Of a DNA stretch of 64,000 bases, positions 16,694-25,405 are shown one piece after another. The stretch covers positions 7,371,001-7,435,000 of the forward strand of contig NZ_CP080519.1 of NCBI RefSeq assembly GCF_019468465.1. Direction: 5' to 3'. The notes below the pieces were generated by a model that saw only the letters and a program-made list of their open reading frames with translations, searched no databases and was not told the origin of the DNA. Origin of the DNA: Amycolatopsis sp. DSM 110486 (GTDB taxonomy: Bacteria > Actinomycetota > Actinomycetes > Mycobacteriales > Pseudonocardiaceae). Positions within the stretch are counted from its first letter, which is position 1. The number at the start of each line of letters is the position of its first letter. A program made the position numbers and the translations under genes.

Positions 16694-17588
16694 CGAGCGC
16701 GAGGACGTCGAGCGCCAGCTCGAGTTCTGGTACAGCAGCGGCTACTGCCCCGACGCGCTGCTGATCGCGCTCAGCACCCTGCCCGACGGCACGCGCCAGC
16801 GCCCCCGCCACTCCGGCGAACGTCCCGGCGGCTTCCTGCGCTCACGGCTGGAGGGCTGGTTCAACGACGCGGCGCAGGCCGCGATGACCGAGGTCCACGA
16901 GCCGCCGCGGCGCGGGCAGTCGTTCGAGGCGTGGTTCGAGAACAACCGCCGTCAGGCCGCGGCAGAGGGCACGGGCCGCCGGCGCCCGCGCGTCACCGAG
17001 GCGGGGCAGAGCGCGCGTGATGAAGCTCGAACATTCGCGGCGTCCCGGCGCAAAGATCCGCTCGCGCGCCTGCGCGAAAGTGAACAACGCCGGGCCGCGG
17101 CGCTCGACAGCCTGCGCGTGGAGGGTGCCGCCGCACCCGTGATCCCGGCTTCCCCGCAGGAGACGCGCTCGACCCCGCGGATGGTGGCGTCGTTCGCGGC
17201 CCGCCAGTCCGTGGCGGCGAGGTCACCTCAGGTGGTGCGAATCGTCCAACGGTTGCGCGAGGAGAAACGCGGACCGTCGCCGGCCGAACTCGCCGTGCTG
17301 CGCAACGCCGTCCGCGACGCCCACCACAACGCCGGCCTCGGCACCCTCGAAGCGGCGAGCGCGCAGATCGGCGACGACACCTCGGCGCTCACCCCGGAGG
17401 GGTTGCGCGTGTTGTCGTTTCTCGACCACGCGGACGAGAGCAAGCTGCCGGTGGAGGCGATGATCCGCCTGCTCACCCTGACCGTCGACGAGACGGCGAC
17501 TCCCGAGGCCACAACCCCCGAGACCACAATCCCCGAGACGGCCACCCCGGACACCGCCACTCCAGAGCCGAACCCGGAGCAGGATTAA
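16569..17588 (+). CDS. Conserved-type hypothetical protein with charged helices
   Basis: A 339-residue soluble protein of unknown family. The first 110 residues are helical and Arg/Glu-rich (RRMGWVTETLTRDEREDVERQ and neighbouring WFNDAAQAAM); a charged middle follows; the end is a Thr/Pro/Glu repeat tail (TPEATTPETTIPETATPDTATPE). AGGAGG six bases before the ATG strongly supports the start at 16569 even though it lies within the exporter gene. It is tail-to-tail with the Fur gene, overlapping by four bases. Function cannot be inferred. Confidence 0.75.
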   Translation: MVRMSDRAWPSTVIPSDEHERAQATGVLFRRMGWVTETLTRDEREDVERQLEFWYSSGYCPDALLIALSTLPDGTRQRPRHSGERPGGFLRSRLEGWFNDAAQAAMTEVHEPPRRGQSFEAWFENNRRQAAAEGTGRRRPRVTEAGQSARDEARTFAASRRKDPLARLRESEQRRAAALDSLRVEGAAAPVIPASPQETRSTPRMVASFAARQSVAARSPQVVRIVQRLREEKRGPSPAELAVLRNAVRDAHHNAGLGTLEAASAQIGDDTSALTPEGLRVLSFLDHADESKLPVEAMIRLLTLTVDETATPEATTPETTIPETATPDTATPEPNPEQD

Positions 17589-18001
17589 GCCCGCGCCGCA
17601 CACTCCGCGCACAGGCCCCACCACGTGACCTCGGCCTCGTCGATCGTGAACCCGGGCGCCGACGACGGGTGCAGGCACGGCGCCGAGCCCTCGGCGCACG
17701 GCACGTCCTCGATCCGGCCACAACCGCGGCACACCAGGTGGTGGTGGTTGTCGTGCCGGTCGAGCTCGAAGCGCGCGGGCGAGCCGGCCGGTTCGAGCGT
17801 GCGCAGCAGACCGACGCCGACGAGGTCGTCCAGCACGTTGTAGAGCCCTTGCCGCGACAGCCCGCCGGTGCCGGCCTCGACGGTCGCCGCGATCTCGGCG
17901 GCCGTGGTGTGCGGGTGGTCGCGCACGGCACCGAGCACCGCCCGGCGCTGGGCCGTGTTCCGCAGTCCCCTCCGCTTCAGCTGGACCGCGAAGTCATCCA
18001 T
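17585..18001 (-). CDS. Fur family transcriptional regulator
   Basis: A 138-residue metal-dependent regulator. The winged-helix domain (LRNTAQRRAVLGAV to VGLLRTLE, residues 13-70) is followed by the dimerisation/metal domain with H83-D-N-H86-H-H88 and two Cys pairs, C91/C94 and C131/C134, for structural zinc. The pattern is like actinobacterial FurA-type peroxide/iron sensors. The katG gene often found beside furA is absent here. It acts in the cytoplasm as a dimeric repressor. Confidence 0.9.
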   Translation of the reverse strand: MDDFAVQLKRRGLRNTAQRRAVLGAVRDHPHTTAAEIAATVEAGTGGLSRQGLYNVLDDLVGVGLLRTLEPAGSPARFELDRHDNHHHLVCRGCGRIEDVPCAEGSAPCLHPSSAPGFTIDEAEVTWWGLCAECAARA

Positions 18002-18077
18002 GACCCGATGGTAACTTCGCACCACTCGGTGACACCGATCGAGGGACCCGGGTCACATCCGGCCCGAAACGGCCTGC

Positions 18078-18911
18078 TCAGGCCCCGTCCTCGTCGCCGA
18101 CGCCGAACGACTGGCGCCGCCGCGCGATGGCCCGCAGGTCCGCCTCGATCTCGCCGGCGGTGCGGCGCAGCGGTTCGAGCAGCTGCCCACGCATCTCTTC
18201 TTTCGAACGCCGGGTCGAGTGCATCGAGACGTTCAGCGACGCGTACACCTGCCCGTCCTCGTGCCGCAGCGGCACGGCGATCGAGCGCAGGCCCAGGTCG
18301 AGCTCCTGGTCGACGAGCGCGTAGTCGTCGGCGCGCACGCGGTCGAGGATCGCGCCCAGCTTCGCCGGGTCCTTCACCGTGCGCGGCGTGAACGGCTGCA
18401 GCTCGACACGTTTCAAGTACTCCGCGCGCCACTCTTCGGGCTGGAACGCGAGCAGCACGCGCCCCATCGACGACGGGTGCGCCGGGATCCGGCTGCCGAT
18501 CGTCACGTTGAGCGCCATGATCCGCCTTGCGGGCGTGCGGACCAGTCCGACGTAGACGATCTCGTCGTCCTCGAGCACGCACAGCGCCGCCGAGTCGTCG
18601 ACCTCCGCCACCAGCTTGTCCAGGTGCGGGCGCGCGACCTCCGCGAGGCCCTGGCTCGACAGGAACGCGTTGCCGAGCTCGAGGATCCGCGGCCGCAGCC
18701 AGAACCGCTTGCCGTCGGTGTGCACGTAGCCGACCTCGGCGAGCGTGAGCAGGAAGCGGCGGGCGGCCGCGCGCGTGACGCCGGCGAGCTCGGCCACCTC
18801 GGTCAGCGTGAGCTCCGGCCCGTGCCCGTCGAACGCGCGGATCACGGCCAAGCCGCGTTCGAACGACTGGACCAGGTCGCCCTTGCTGATCGGGCCCGGT
18901 TTGTCGGCCAC
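18078..18911 (-). CDS. IclR family transcriptional regulator (PcaR-like)
   Basis: A 277-residue IclR regulator: winged helix (SFERGLAVIRAF, LTEVAELAGVTRAAARRFLLTL) followed by the effector domain (DDSAALCVLEDDEIVYVG, SSMGRVLLA, LRSIAVPL). It groups by eye with the PcaR/PcaU/PobR branch, which governs aromatic-acid catabolism. A GTG start is preceded by AGGAGGTG nine bases upstream. It diverges from the first acyl-CoA synthetase gene at the edge of the catabolic island, with an inverted repeat between them, and probably controls that promoter and its own. Confidence 0.9.
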   Translation of the reverse strand: MADKPGPISKGDLVQSFERGLAVIRAFDGHGPELTLTEVAELAGVTRAAARRFLLTLAEVGYVHTDGKRFWLRPRILELGNAFLSSQGLAEVARPHLDKLVAEVDDSAALCVLEDDEIVYVGLVRTPARRIMALNVTIGSRIPAHPSSMGRVLLAFQPEEWRAEYLKRVELQPFTPRTVKDPAKLGAILDRVRADDYALVDQELDLGLRSIAVPLRHEDGQVYASLNVSMHSTRRSKEEMRGQLLEPLRRTAGEIEADLRAIARRRQSFGVGDEDGA

Positions 18912-19016
18912 TGCCGGTCACCTCCTGAATCTGCTTCGACCCGAAACTCTCGCACGGTCCAGGCCACCGCCGCAGTCCGCCTCGATTCTTGACAGTCCGA
19001 CGGCGGCGAGGCATGG

Positions 19017-19056
19017 TTTGTGCGAGCTACGGAAACTTGTTCGACCTCCGCACAAA
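19017..19056. promoter_or_regulatory. Inverted repeat TTTGTGCG-N24-CGCACAAA
   Basis: A perfect 8-bp inverted repeat lies in the 248-base gap between the IclR gene and the divergent acyl-CoA synthetase gene. It is the best candidate IclR operator there. Confidence 0.5.
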
Positions 19057-19159
19057 CTAGAGCACACTCAGAGACGACCCGTAAAGGGGTGTCCGTGGAT
19101 CCGACGACAGAGACGTCGCTCCGGACGACCGGGACCTGCCGACCGCAGGCGGCCCGGCC

Positions 19160-21274
19160 GTGAGCGCCGGTCTGCGCGCGCTCTTCGGCCCGCGCTCGGT
19201 CGCCGTCGTCGGTGCGCGCGAAGCCGAAGGCAACCGCGGCGCCGCGGCCGTGCGGTTCCTGCGCAAGTTCGGTTACTCGGGCGAGGTCTTCCCGGTTCAT
19301 CCCTCGGGCGAGCCGGTGGCCGGATACGCCGGTTACCGCGGCCTGGCCGACCTGCCGTGCGCGCCGGACCTGGCGATCGTCGGGGTCGGGGCCGCGCGTG
19401 TGCCGGACCTGGTGCCGCAGCTGGCCGAAGCCGGCGTCGCCGCGGCGATCCTGTGGGCGGGCGGCTTCGCCGAAACCGGGAACGCGGGCTTGCAGGAGCA
19501 GGTCACCGAACGGGCACGCGCCGCCGGGATCCGGCTGCTCGGCCCCAACTGCCTGGGAGTGGTGAACACCGCCCTCGGTTTCACCGGCACGTTCGCCTCG
19601 TGGCTGTCCGGTGTGGACACGCTCTTGCCGGGACGGATCGGGATGGTGAGCCAGAGCGGGGGCCTCGCCGCGTCGGCACACTCGTGGGCGCAGGCGGCGG
19701 GTACCGGCTTCGGGCACATGATCAGCACGGGCAACGAGGCTGACGTCGGCGCCGTCGAGGCGCTCGCGTACCTGGTCGACGACCCCGGGACCGCGGTGCT
19801 CGCGTGTTACCTCGAAGGTCTCACCGACGGCGCAGGGCTGGTCTCGGTGCTGCGGGCCGCGCGGCGTGCGGGCAAACCCGTGGTGGTGCTCAAGGGCGGA
19901 CGCTCCGCGGTGAGTGCGCAGGCGATCGCCGCGCACACCGGAGCGCTCGCGGGGCAGGCGCGAATCTGGGACGCGGTGCTGGAGCAAGAAGGCGCTGTGC
20001 GGGTGACCTCGGCGCAGGAGCTCGTGGAAGTCGCGTCGTTCCTCGCCGCCCATGCCGATCGGCCGCTGCCGGGGCGCCGGGTCGTCGTGGTGAGCCACGG
20101 TGGCGGGCAAGGGATCGTGGCCGCGGACCTGTGTCACGACGCCGGGCTCGAGGTGCCGCTGCTGAGCGCGGCGACGCGCCGGCGGCTGGCGCCGTTGCTG
20201 CCGTCGATCGCGTCGAACCGCAATCCGATCGACCTGACGCCGGAGGCGTTCACGCGGGCGGAGTGGCGGGAGACGTTCCCGGAAGCGTTGCGGGTGCTGG
20301 CTTCCTGTGGCGAGGCCGATGTGGTCCTGGTGCAACTGGGTGCGATGAGCGCAGCGGCGGGGGAGGAGCTGGCGCTCGCGCTGTGCGAGGCGCACGACAC
20401 CGGACCCGCGACGCTCGCGGTGCACTGCAAGGGTTTTCCGCCGACGGCCGAGGCGTTGCTGAAGGCCGAGGGGATCCACGTGTTCGCCGAGCAGGCCTCG
20501 GCGACCGTCACGTTGGGGCGAGTGGCCGCCGCTGCGCGCGACGTCGGCGCCGAGTCCGCACGGCTTGTCGCCGACGCGGTGCGGCACAGACCACGCGGTG
20601 TCCCGCACGCGGTCGACGGGCAGGTGTTCCCCGAACACGAGGTGCACCGGTTGCTGGCCGAAGCCGGGCTGCGTACTCCGCGAGGTGTCGTCGCGCCGTC
20701 GGCCGAAGATGCCGTGGCGACAGCGCGGGACATCGGGTTTCCGGTGGTGCTCAAGGTCGTTTCGCCGGAGGTCACGCATCGCGTCGACGCCGGACTTGTC
20801 CGGTTGGGACTGTCCGATGAGGACGCCGTCCGGAAGGCGCACGACGAGTTCACGGCCGCGATCGCGCGGCTGGGCCTTACCGGTGCGTCCTGTTTCGTTC
20901 AGGAACAGGCGGAGTCCGGAACCGAACTTTTCGTGTCCGTGTTCCGAGATCCCGTGTTCGGGCTCGTCGTGTCCTGTGGTGCGGGTGGTGTGCTCGCCGA
21001 GCTGCTCGACGACGTCGCGTTCGCCACCGTGCCGCTCGACGAGCGGAAAGCGTTGCGGCTGCTGGAGAAACTCCGGTTCACGCGACATCCGAAGGGGCTC
21101 GACCTCACCGTGGCCGGCAAGCCGGCGGCGGAGTTCCTGGTGGCGTTCGCGGAGTTCGCCCGGGGCCTGCCTTGGGCCCGGTTCGTGCTCGAGCTCAACC
21201 CCGTCTCCGTCACCGCGGCCGGCGCGATCGCGCTCGACGGTCTGCTGATCGTGGAGCGTTCTTCGTTGGTGTGA
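19160..21274 (+). CDS. Acetate--CoA ligase (ADP-forming) family protein
   Basis: A 704-residue single-chain acyl-CoA synthetase of the NDP-forming class. Domains in order: CoA-binding Rossmann domain (about 1-130, FGPRSVAVVGA), succinyl-CoA-ligase-like domains (about 150-440, with MVSQSGGLAASA and the STGNEADVG segment) and a C-terminal ATP-grasp domain (about 480-700, FPVVLKVVSPEVTHR). It activates a carboxylic acid to its CoA ester with ATP giving ADP. A GTG start is used. A close paralogue lies at 32490-34610. It is the first gene of the island and diverges from IclR. Confidence 0.88.
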   Translation: MSAGLRALFGPRSVAVVGAREAEGNRGAAAVRFLRKFGYSGEVFPVHPSGEPVAGYAGYRGLADLPCAPDLAIVGVGAARVPDLVPQLAEAGVAAAILWAGGFAETGNAGLQEQVTERARAAGIRLLGPNCLGVVNTALGFTGTFASWLSGVDTLLPGRIGMVSQSGGLAASAHSWAQAAGTGFGHMISTGNEADVGAVEALAYLVDDPGTAVLACYLEGLTDGAGLVSVLRAARRAGKPVVVLKGGRSAVSAQAIAAHTGALAGQARIWDAVLEQEGAVRVTSAQELVEVASFLAAHADRPLPGRRVVVVSHGGGQGIVAADLCHDAGLEVPLLSAATRRRLAPLLPSIASNRNPIDLTPEAFTRAEWRETFPEALRVLASCGEADVVLVQLGAMSAAAGEELALALCEAHDTGPATLAVHCKGFPPTAEALLKAEGIHVFAEQASATVTLGRVAAAARDVGAESARLVADAVRHRPRGVPHAVDGQVFPEHEVHRLLAEAGLRTPRGVVAPSAEDAVATARDIGFPVVLKVVSPEVTHRVDAGLVRLGLSDEDAVRKAHDEFTAAIARLGLTGASCFVQEQAESGTELFVSVFRDPVFGLVVSCGAGGVLAELLDDVAFATVPLDERKALRLLEKLRFTRHPKGLDLTVAGKPAAEFLVAFAEFARGLPWARFVLELNPVSVTAAGAIALDGLLIVERSSLV

Positions 21275-21300
21275 GCGAAAAGCCACATCGGGTCCGCCAG

Positions 21301-21339
21301 ATGTTCGTTTCACAACAGAGATCTGTTCGAATATTGACA
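21301..21339. promoter_or_regulatory. Tandem 17-bp operator pair, site 1 of the island
   Basis: ATGTTCGTTTCACAACA (21301-21317) and CTGTTCGAATATTGACA (21323-21339) are repeated with a 22-bp offset upstream of the cyclase/ABC operon. The same element occurs at three other promoters in the island and resembles DeoR-type sites. Confidence 0.65.
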
Positions 21340-21428
21340 CCGCTGCAACGCGCGCTTAACGTCGCAACCACTTCCCCGCACTTCACGGCCGCGAGTCCGC
21401 GGCTCTCCCCGGACAGGTTGGAGCACCA

Positions 21429-22415
21429 GTGGCGAAGGCAGACGCGATCCCGGACTACGACGACCTCCCCACCAAGGGCGGGTTGCCGTGTTCCTGGGGG
21501 CTGTGGGGCCCGGACGACAAGCTGGGCTGCCTCAACCTGATCACCGAGGAGCACGCGGCCGCAGCGGCCCAGGGCGTGCGGCGTGGCGCGGTGTTCTCGC
21601 TCAACTGGCGGATGGACCTGCCGAGCCCGGCTTTCTTCGGCCGGCCCAACCTGCGCCACGAGATCGTGAAGTCGACCACCTCCACCTCGCTCAACGACGT
21701 GCTCCACGACTGGAACACCCAGGCTTCGTCGCAGTGGGACGGATTCCGGCACGTGGAGCGCGTCGGATTCGGCAACTACAACGGGATCCCGAGCGAGGAG
21801 CACGGCGTCCACGTGTGGGCCGAGCGCGGGATCTTCGGCCACGCGGTGCTCGCCGACGTCGGCCGCTACCGCGAGCAGATGGGCCGGCCGCTGGACTACC
21901 GCACGTCCGACCCGATCGAGGTGGCCGACCTCGTGGGCGCGCTGGAGAGCCAGCAGGTGGAAGTCCACAGTGGAGACATCCTGCTGGTGCGTACCGGCTG
22001 GACGGAGTGGTACGAAAGCCTCACCGCGGACGAACGCGCCGGGATCGCCCCGATCCCGGCTCTGCGCACGCCCGGGCTGCGTCCGGTCGAGGACATGGTC
22101 CGCACGCTGTGGAACCTGCGCCTCGCTGCCGTCGCGGCGGACAACCCGGCGCTCGAGATCTGGCCGCCGGGCGCGCTGCTCGAACCCGGCGAAGAAGCCG
22201 AAGCCATCAAAGCGGATCCCGCCCGGCGCCACGAGATGATGCTGCACCCGCGGCTCATCCCCATGCTGGGCATGCCGATCGGCGAGATGTGGGACCTCGC
22301 CCGGCTCGCCGAGGACTGCGCGCGTGACCGGGTCTACCGGTTCCTGCTCGCGTCGGCCCCCATCAACCTCCTCCACGGCGCGGCCTCCCCGGCCAACGCC
22401 CTGGCCGTCAAGTGA
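21429..22415 (+). CDS. Cyclase family protein (kynurenine-formamidase fold)
   Basis: A 328-residue metal-dependent hydrolase of the cyclase family. Features are QWDGFRHVE and HGVHVWAERG, which correspond to the metal-binding region, DILLVRTGWTEWYE, and the closing SAPINLLHGAASPANALAVK. Family members hydrolyse amides or lactone-like bonds, such as formylkynurenine. A second, shorter homologue is at 42738-43634 with the same C-terminal signature. It starts with GTG and heads the operon containing the taurine/nitrate-type importer, so its substrate is likely the imported compound or an early product. Confidence 0.85.
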   Translation: MAKADAIPDYDDLPTKGGLPCSWGLWGPDDKLGCLNLITEEHAAAAAQGVRRGAVFSLNWRMDLPSPAFFGRPNLRHEIVKSTTSTSLNDVLHDWNTQASSQWDGFRHVERVGFGNYNGIPSEEHGVHVWAERGIFGHAVLADVGRYREQMGRPLDYRTSDPIEVADLVGALESQQVEVHSGDILLVRTGWTEWYESLTADERAGIAPIPALRTPGLRPVEDMVRTLWNLRLAAVAADNPALEIWPPGALLEPGEEAEAIKADPARRHEMMLHPRLIPMLGMPIGEMWDLARLAEDCARDRVYRFLLASAPINLLHGAASPANALAVK

Positions 22416-22444
22416 CCCCGCTGCAGACTGACGAGGACGAAGCG

Positions 22445-23230
22445 ATGACGCTCTCCCAGACCACCGACACCCTGCCCGCGCGGATCGTCGTGGACGACCT
22501 GACCGTGACGATGCAGCTCAAGGACCGCAGCTTCGACGCGGTGCAGAACGCTTCGTTCACGATCGAACCCGGGCAGACGCTCGCCATCGTCGGCCCGTCG
22601 GGCTGCGGGAAGACGACGCTGCTCAACGTGCTGGGCGGTTTCACCGGTGCCACCACCGGCGAGGCCCTGATCGACGGCGCGCCCGTCGGTGCCCCCGACG
22701 AGCACCGGGCCACCGTGTTCCAGGCCGACGCGGTGTTCCCTTGGCTCACCGTGCGCGGCAACCTCGAGTACGGCCCGCGCATCCGCCACGCACAGGACGC
22801 GGCGTCGAAGGCTCGCACCGAACACTTCCTGCAGGTGCTCGGGCTCGAGGCGTTCGCCGACGAGTTCCCGAAGGTGCTCTCCGGTGGCATGCGCAAGCGA
22901 GTGGACATCGGGCGTGCGTATGTGAACAACCCGCGCACCATCCTGCTCGACGAGCCGTTCGGCGCGCTCGACGAGATCACCAAGGAACAGCTGCAGGACG
23001 AGCTCGTGAACCTCAGTGTGAGCGACCCCAAGACGCTGGTGTTCATCACCCACGACATCGAGGAAGCGATCTTCGTGGGCGACATGGTGGCGGTGATGAC
23101 CCCGCGGCCGGGGCGCATCCGCAAGATCATCGACGTGCCGTTCGCCCGGCCGCGCCCCGAGAACGTCCGCATGGAACCCGCCTTCCAGGAGCTGCGCCGC
23201 GAGATCCAGTCGCTGCTGCGCAACGAGTGA
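22445..23230 (+). CDS. ABC transporter ATP-binding protein, nitrate/taurine type
   Basis: A 261-residue ABC ATPase. Walker A GPSGCGKTT is at 50-58, the signature LSGGM at 145-149, Walker B TILLDEPFGALD with E170 and the switch His in ITHDIEEA. The MAVMTPRPGRI tail pattern matches the SsuB/TauB/NrtD branch that imports sulfonates, nitrate or aromatic acids. ATG 22445 is chosen over an upstream ATG at 22412. It lies 29 bases after the cyclase gene and is followed by its permease and two receptors. Confidence 0.92.
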   Translation: MTLSQTTDTLPARIVVDDLTVTMQLKDRSFDAVQNASFTIEPGQTLAIVGPSGCGKTTLLNVLGGFTGATTGEALIDGAPVGAPDEHRATVFQADAVFPWLTVRGNLEYGPRIRHAQDAASKARTEHFLQVLGLEAFADEFPKVLSGGMRKRVDIGRAYVNNPRTILLDEPFGALDEITKEQLQDELVNLSVSDPKTLVFITHDIEEAIFVGDMVAVMTPRPGRIRKIIDVPFARPRPENVRMEPAFQELRREIQSLLRNE

Positions 23231-23293
23231 ACCCGCCGTCCCCGCCTGCCGAACACTGCCCGCCGAACAAGGCCGTTCGAGAGTGAGAATCCG

Positions 23294-24106
23294 ATGACCC
23301 AGCTCGACACCCCGCCGGTGCGGACCGCGCGGCCGTCCGCACGGCCGCGCCGCCGCCTGGATCTGCGCATCCTCAGCGTGCTCGCCGTCGTGGTCGTGCT
23401 CGCCGCGTGGTACCTGCTCACTGACCTGCTGAAGGTCGTGCCCGACCTGTACTTCCCGTCGATCGCGTCCACGATCGAGGCGGGCAAGACGCTCGGGAGC
23501 AACCTCGCCCTGGACTTCGGGTCCACCGCGTACCGCATGCTCTTCGGCTGGGTGATCGGGTGCGCCCTCGGTGTGCTCGCCGGCCTGATCATGGCGCGCA
23601 GCCGCATCGCGTACTTCTCGGTCAACCCGCTGATCGAGATCATCCGGCCGGTGCCGCCGATCGCGCTGATCCCGTTCACGATCCTGTGGTTCGGGCTCAC
23701 CGACACCCAGCGCATCGCCCTGGCCGCGCTGCCGTGTTTCATGACGCTCGCCGTGACCACAATGGAGTCGGCGAAGAACGTGAACCCGCTGTTCGTGCGG
23801 GCCGCGCAGTCGCTGGGCGCCTCGCCCAACCAGATCTACCGCACCGTGGTCCTGCGCGCGATCCTGCCGAACCTCGTGGCGTCGCTGCGGATCGCGGCCG
23901 CGCTGGCGTGGGCCGTGGTGGTGTCGGCCGAGTACCTCGGCGCGCAGAACGGCATCGGCTACCTGATCCTGCAGGCGAGCAACTCGCTCAACACGTCGGT
24001 GGTCCTCATCGGCACGGCGACGGTCACCATCGGCGCGTTCGTTTTCGATCAGATCCTGCGCCTGGTGACGAAGTTCCTCACCCGCTGGGTCGACCGGATG
24101 TCCTGA
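23294..24106 (+). CDS. ABC transporter permease, nitrate/taurine type
   Basis: A 270-residue inner-membrane permease with six hydrophobic segments and the coupling loop EAA motif around RAAQSLGASPNQIYRTVVL. The layout matches SsuC/TauC proteins. The N-terminal 30 residues are basic and cytoplasmic. It pairs with the ATPase 63 bases upstream and the two lipoprotein receptors downstream to form one importer. Confidence 0.92.
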   Translation: MTQLDTPPVRTARPSARPRRRLDLRILSVLAVVVVLAAWYLLTDLLKVVPDLYFPSIASTIEAGKTLGSNLALDFGSTAYRMLFGWVIGCALGVLAGLIMARSRIAYFSVNPLIEIIRPVPPIALIPFTILWFGLTDTQRIALAALPCFMTLAVTTMESAKNVNPLFVRAAQSLGASPNQIYRTVVLRAILPNLVASLRIAAALAWAVVVSAEYLGAQNGIGYLILQASNSLNTSVVLIGTATVTIGAFVFDQILRLVTKFLTRWVDRMS

Positions 24107-24160
24107 TCCGCTCACCCCTCTTTCGTTCCCCACCGAATTCCGTCAGAAAGCGAACACCCG

Positions 24161-25321
24161 ATGAGGATCAGCAAACGTCTCCGCCTCGGCGGTGTCCTGG
24201 TCGCGGCCGGGCTGCTGGCGAGCGCCCTGACCGCGTGCGCCGGCTCCAGCAGCGAAGGCGCGCCGATCGAAGGCTGTGCGAAGACCACCAACATCCAGAT
24301 CGCGACCACGCCGTACCAGGACTCGCTGATCATGAGCCTGGGCAACCAGCTCGGGTGGTACAAGCAGGCCTGCCTGAACGTGACGTTCCAGAACGTGGCG
24401 CTCACGAACATCTCGAAGATCGTCGCGAGCGGACACGGCGCGCCGGTGGGCTGGCGCACGTCGTCGGAGATCAACCAGGCACAACACCTCGACTCCGACC
24501 TGATCTACCTGTACCCGTGGGACATCTGCAGCAGCTGCTCGGCGCTCATGGCCCGGCCGGGCACCGGGCTGAAGAGCTACACCGAGTTCAAGAACTCCGG
24601 CATGAGCCGGGAAGCCGCCATCGCCGCGGTGATCAACGAGCTGCACGGCAAGTCGATCGTCACGACGCTCAAGAACAGCCGCGCCGAGGTGATCCAGAGC
24701 GCGATCCAGTCGCAGGGCAAGCCGCTGGACTGGGCGAGCTACGTGGACCTCGACCCGGCGAGCGGGTACACCGCGTTCCTCTCGGGCACGGGCGACACCT
24801 ACATCGCCGGCCTGCCGCAGCAGCAACCGTTGGCGGACAAGGGGTACAAGAACCTGCTGACCGGCGCGGAGCTCTCCCCGCCGCCGCTCAACGGGTTCCT
24901 CACCACCAAGACGTACTGGAATGAGAACAAGGACGCGCTGCTCTCGCTCATCCACGTCACGTTCATGGCCATCCGCTACACCGACGCCAACCGCGACGCC
25001 GTCGCCAAGTACGTGTCCGACACCTACAACAAGCAGACCGGCAGCACGCTCACGGTCGCGGACTTCAACCGCTACTGGCAGAACCTCGAGACGTACCCGG
25101 CCAACGCGGGTGACGCCCAGAAGAAGATGTTCACGCCCGGCGCCCCCGCGTACTGGCGGACGATCTGGGACGAGGACAACAACTACTTCTTCACCAACAC
25201 CCACATCATCCCGGAACCGGCGCCGGCGTCGGCGTTCCTGGGCGAAGAGGTGCAGAAGGCCTACGTCGCCAAGTACGGCGCGGACGAAACGGGGTGGACG
25301 AAGCCGACCGGGAATCTGTGA
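24161..25321 (+). CDS. ABC transporter substrate-binding lipoprotein (copy 1)
   Basis: A 386-residue lipoprotein receptor. A signal peptide ends in a lipobox LTAC with Cys26 lipidated. The mature part is a two-lobed NMT1/SsuA-like binding protein starting CAKTTNIQIATTPYQDS, which selects ligand for the adjacent permease. The following gene is a full-length paralogue with the same N-terminal motif and length, and the two share most blocks (VGWRT, ASEINQ-like, NKQTGSTLTV). Cysteine pairs in this copy (CSSCS) are absent from the other, so ligand preference may differ. Confidence 0.9.
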   Translation: MRISKRLRLGGVLVAAGLLASALTACAGSSSEGAPIEGCAKTTNIQIATTPYQDSLIMSLGNQLGWYKQACLNVTFQNVALTNISKIVASGHGAPVGWRTSSEINQAQHLDSDLIYLYPWDICSSCSALMARPGTGLKSYTEFKNSGMSREAAIAAVINELHGKSIVTTLKNSRAEVIQSAIQSQGKPLDWASYVDLDPASGYTAFLSGTGDTYIAGLPQQQPLADKGYKNLLTGAELSPPPLNGFLTTKTYWNENKDALLSLIHVTFMAIRYTDANRDAVAKYVSDTYNKQTGSTLTVADFNRYWQNLETYPANAGDAQKKMFTPGAPAYWRTIWDEDNNYFFTNTHIIPEPAPASAFLGEEVQKAYVAKYGADETGWTKPTGNL

Positions 25322-25405
25322 CAAAGGGGACAGAGTTTGTCGCTGCGTGAACGCGCGGCCGGGGGTTCGATCGATGACGCTCGAGAGCTCCAAGAAGGGT
25401 GCACC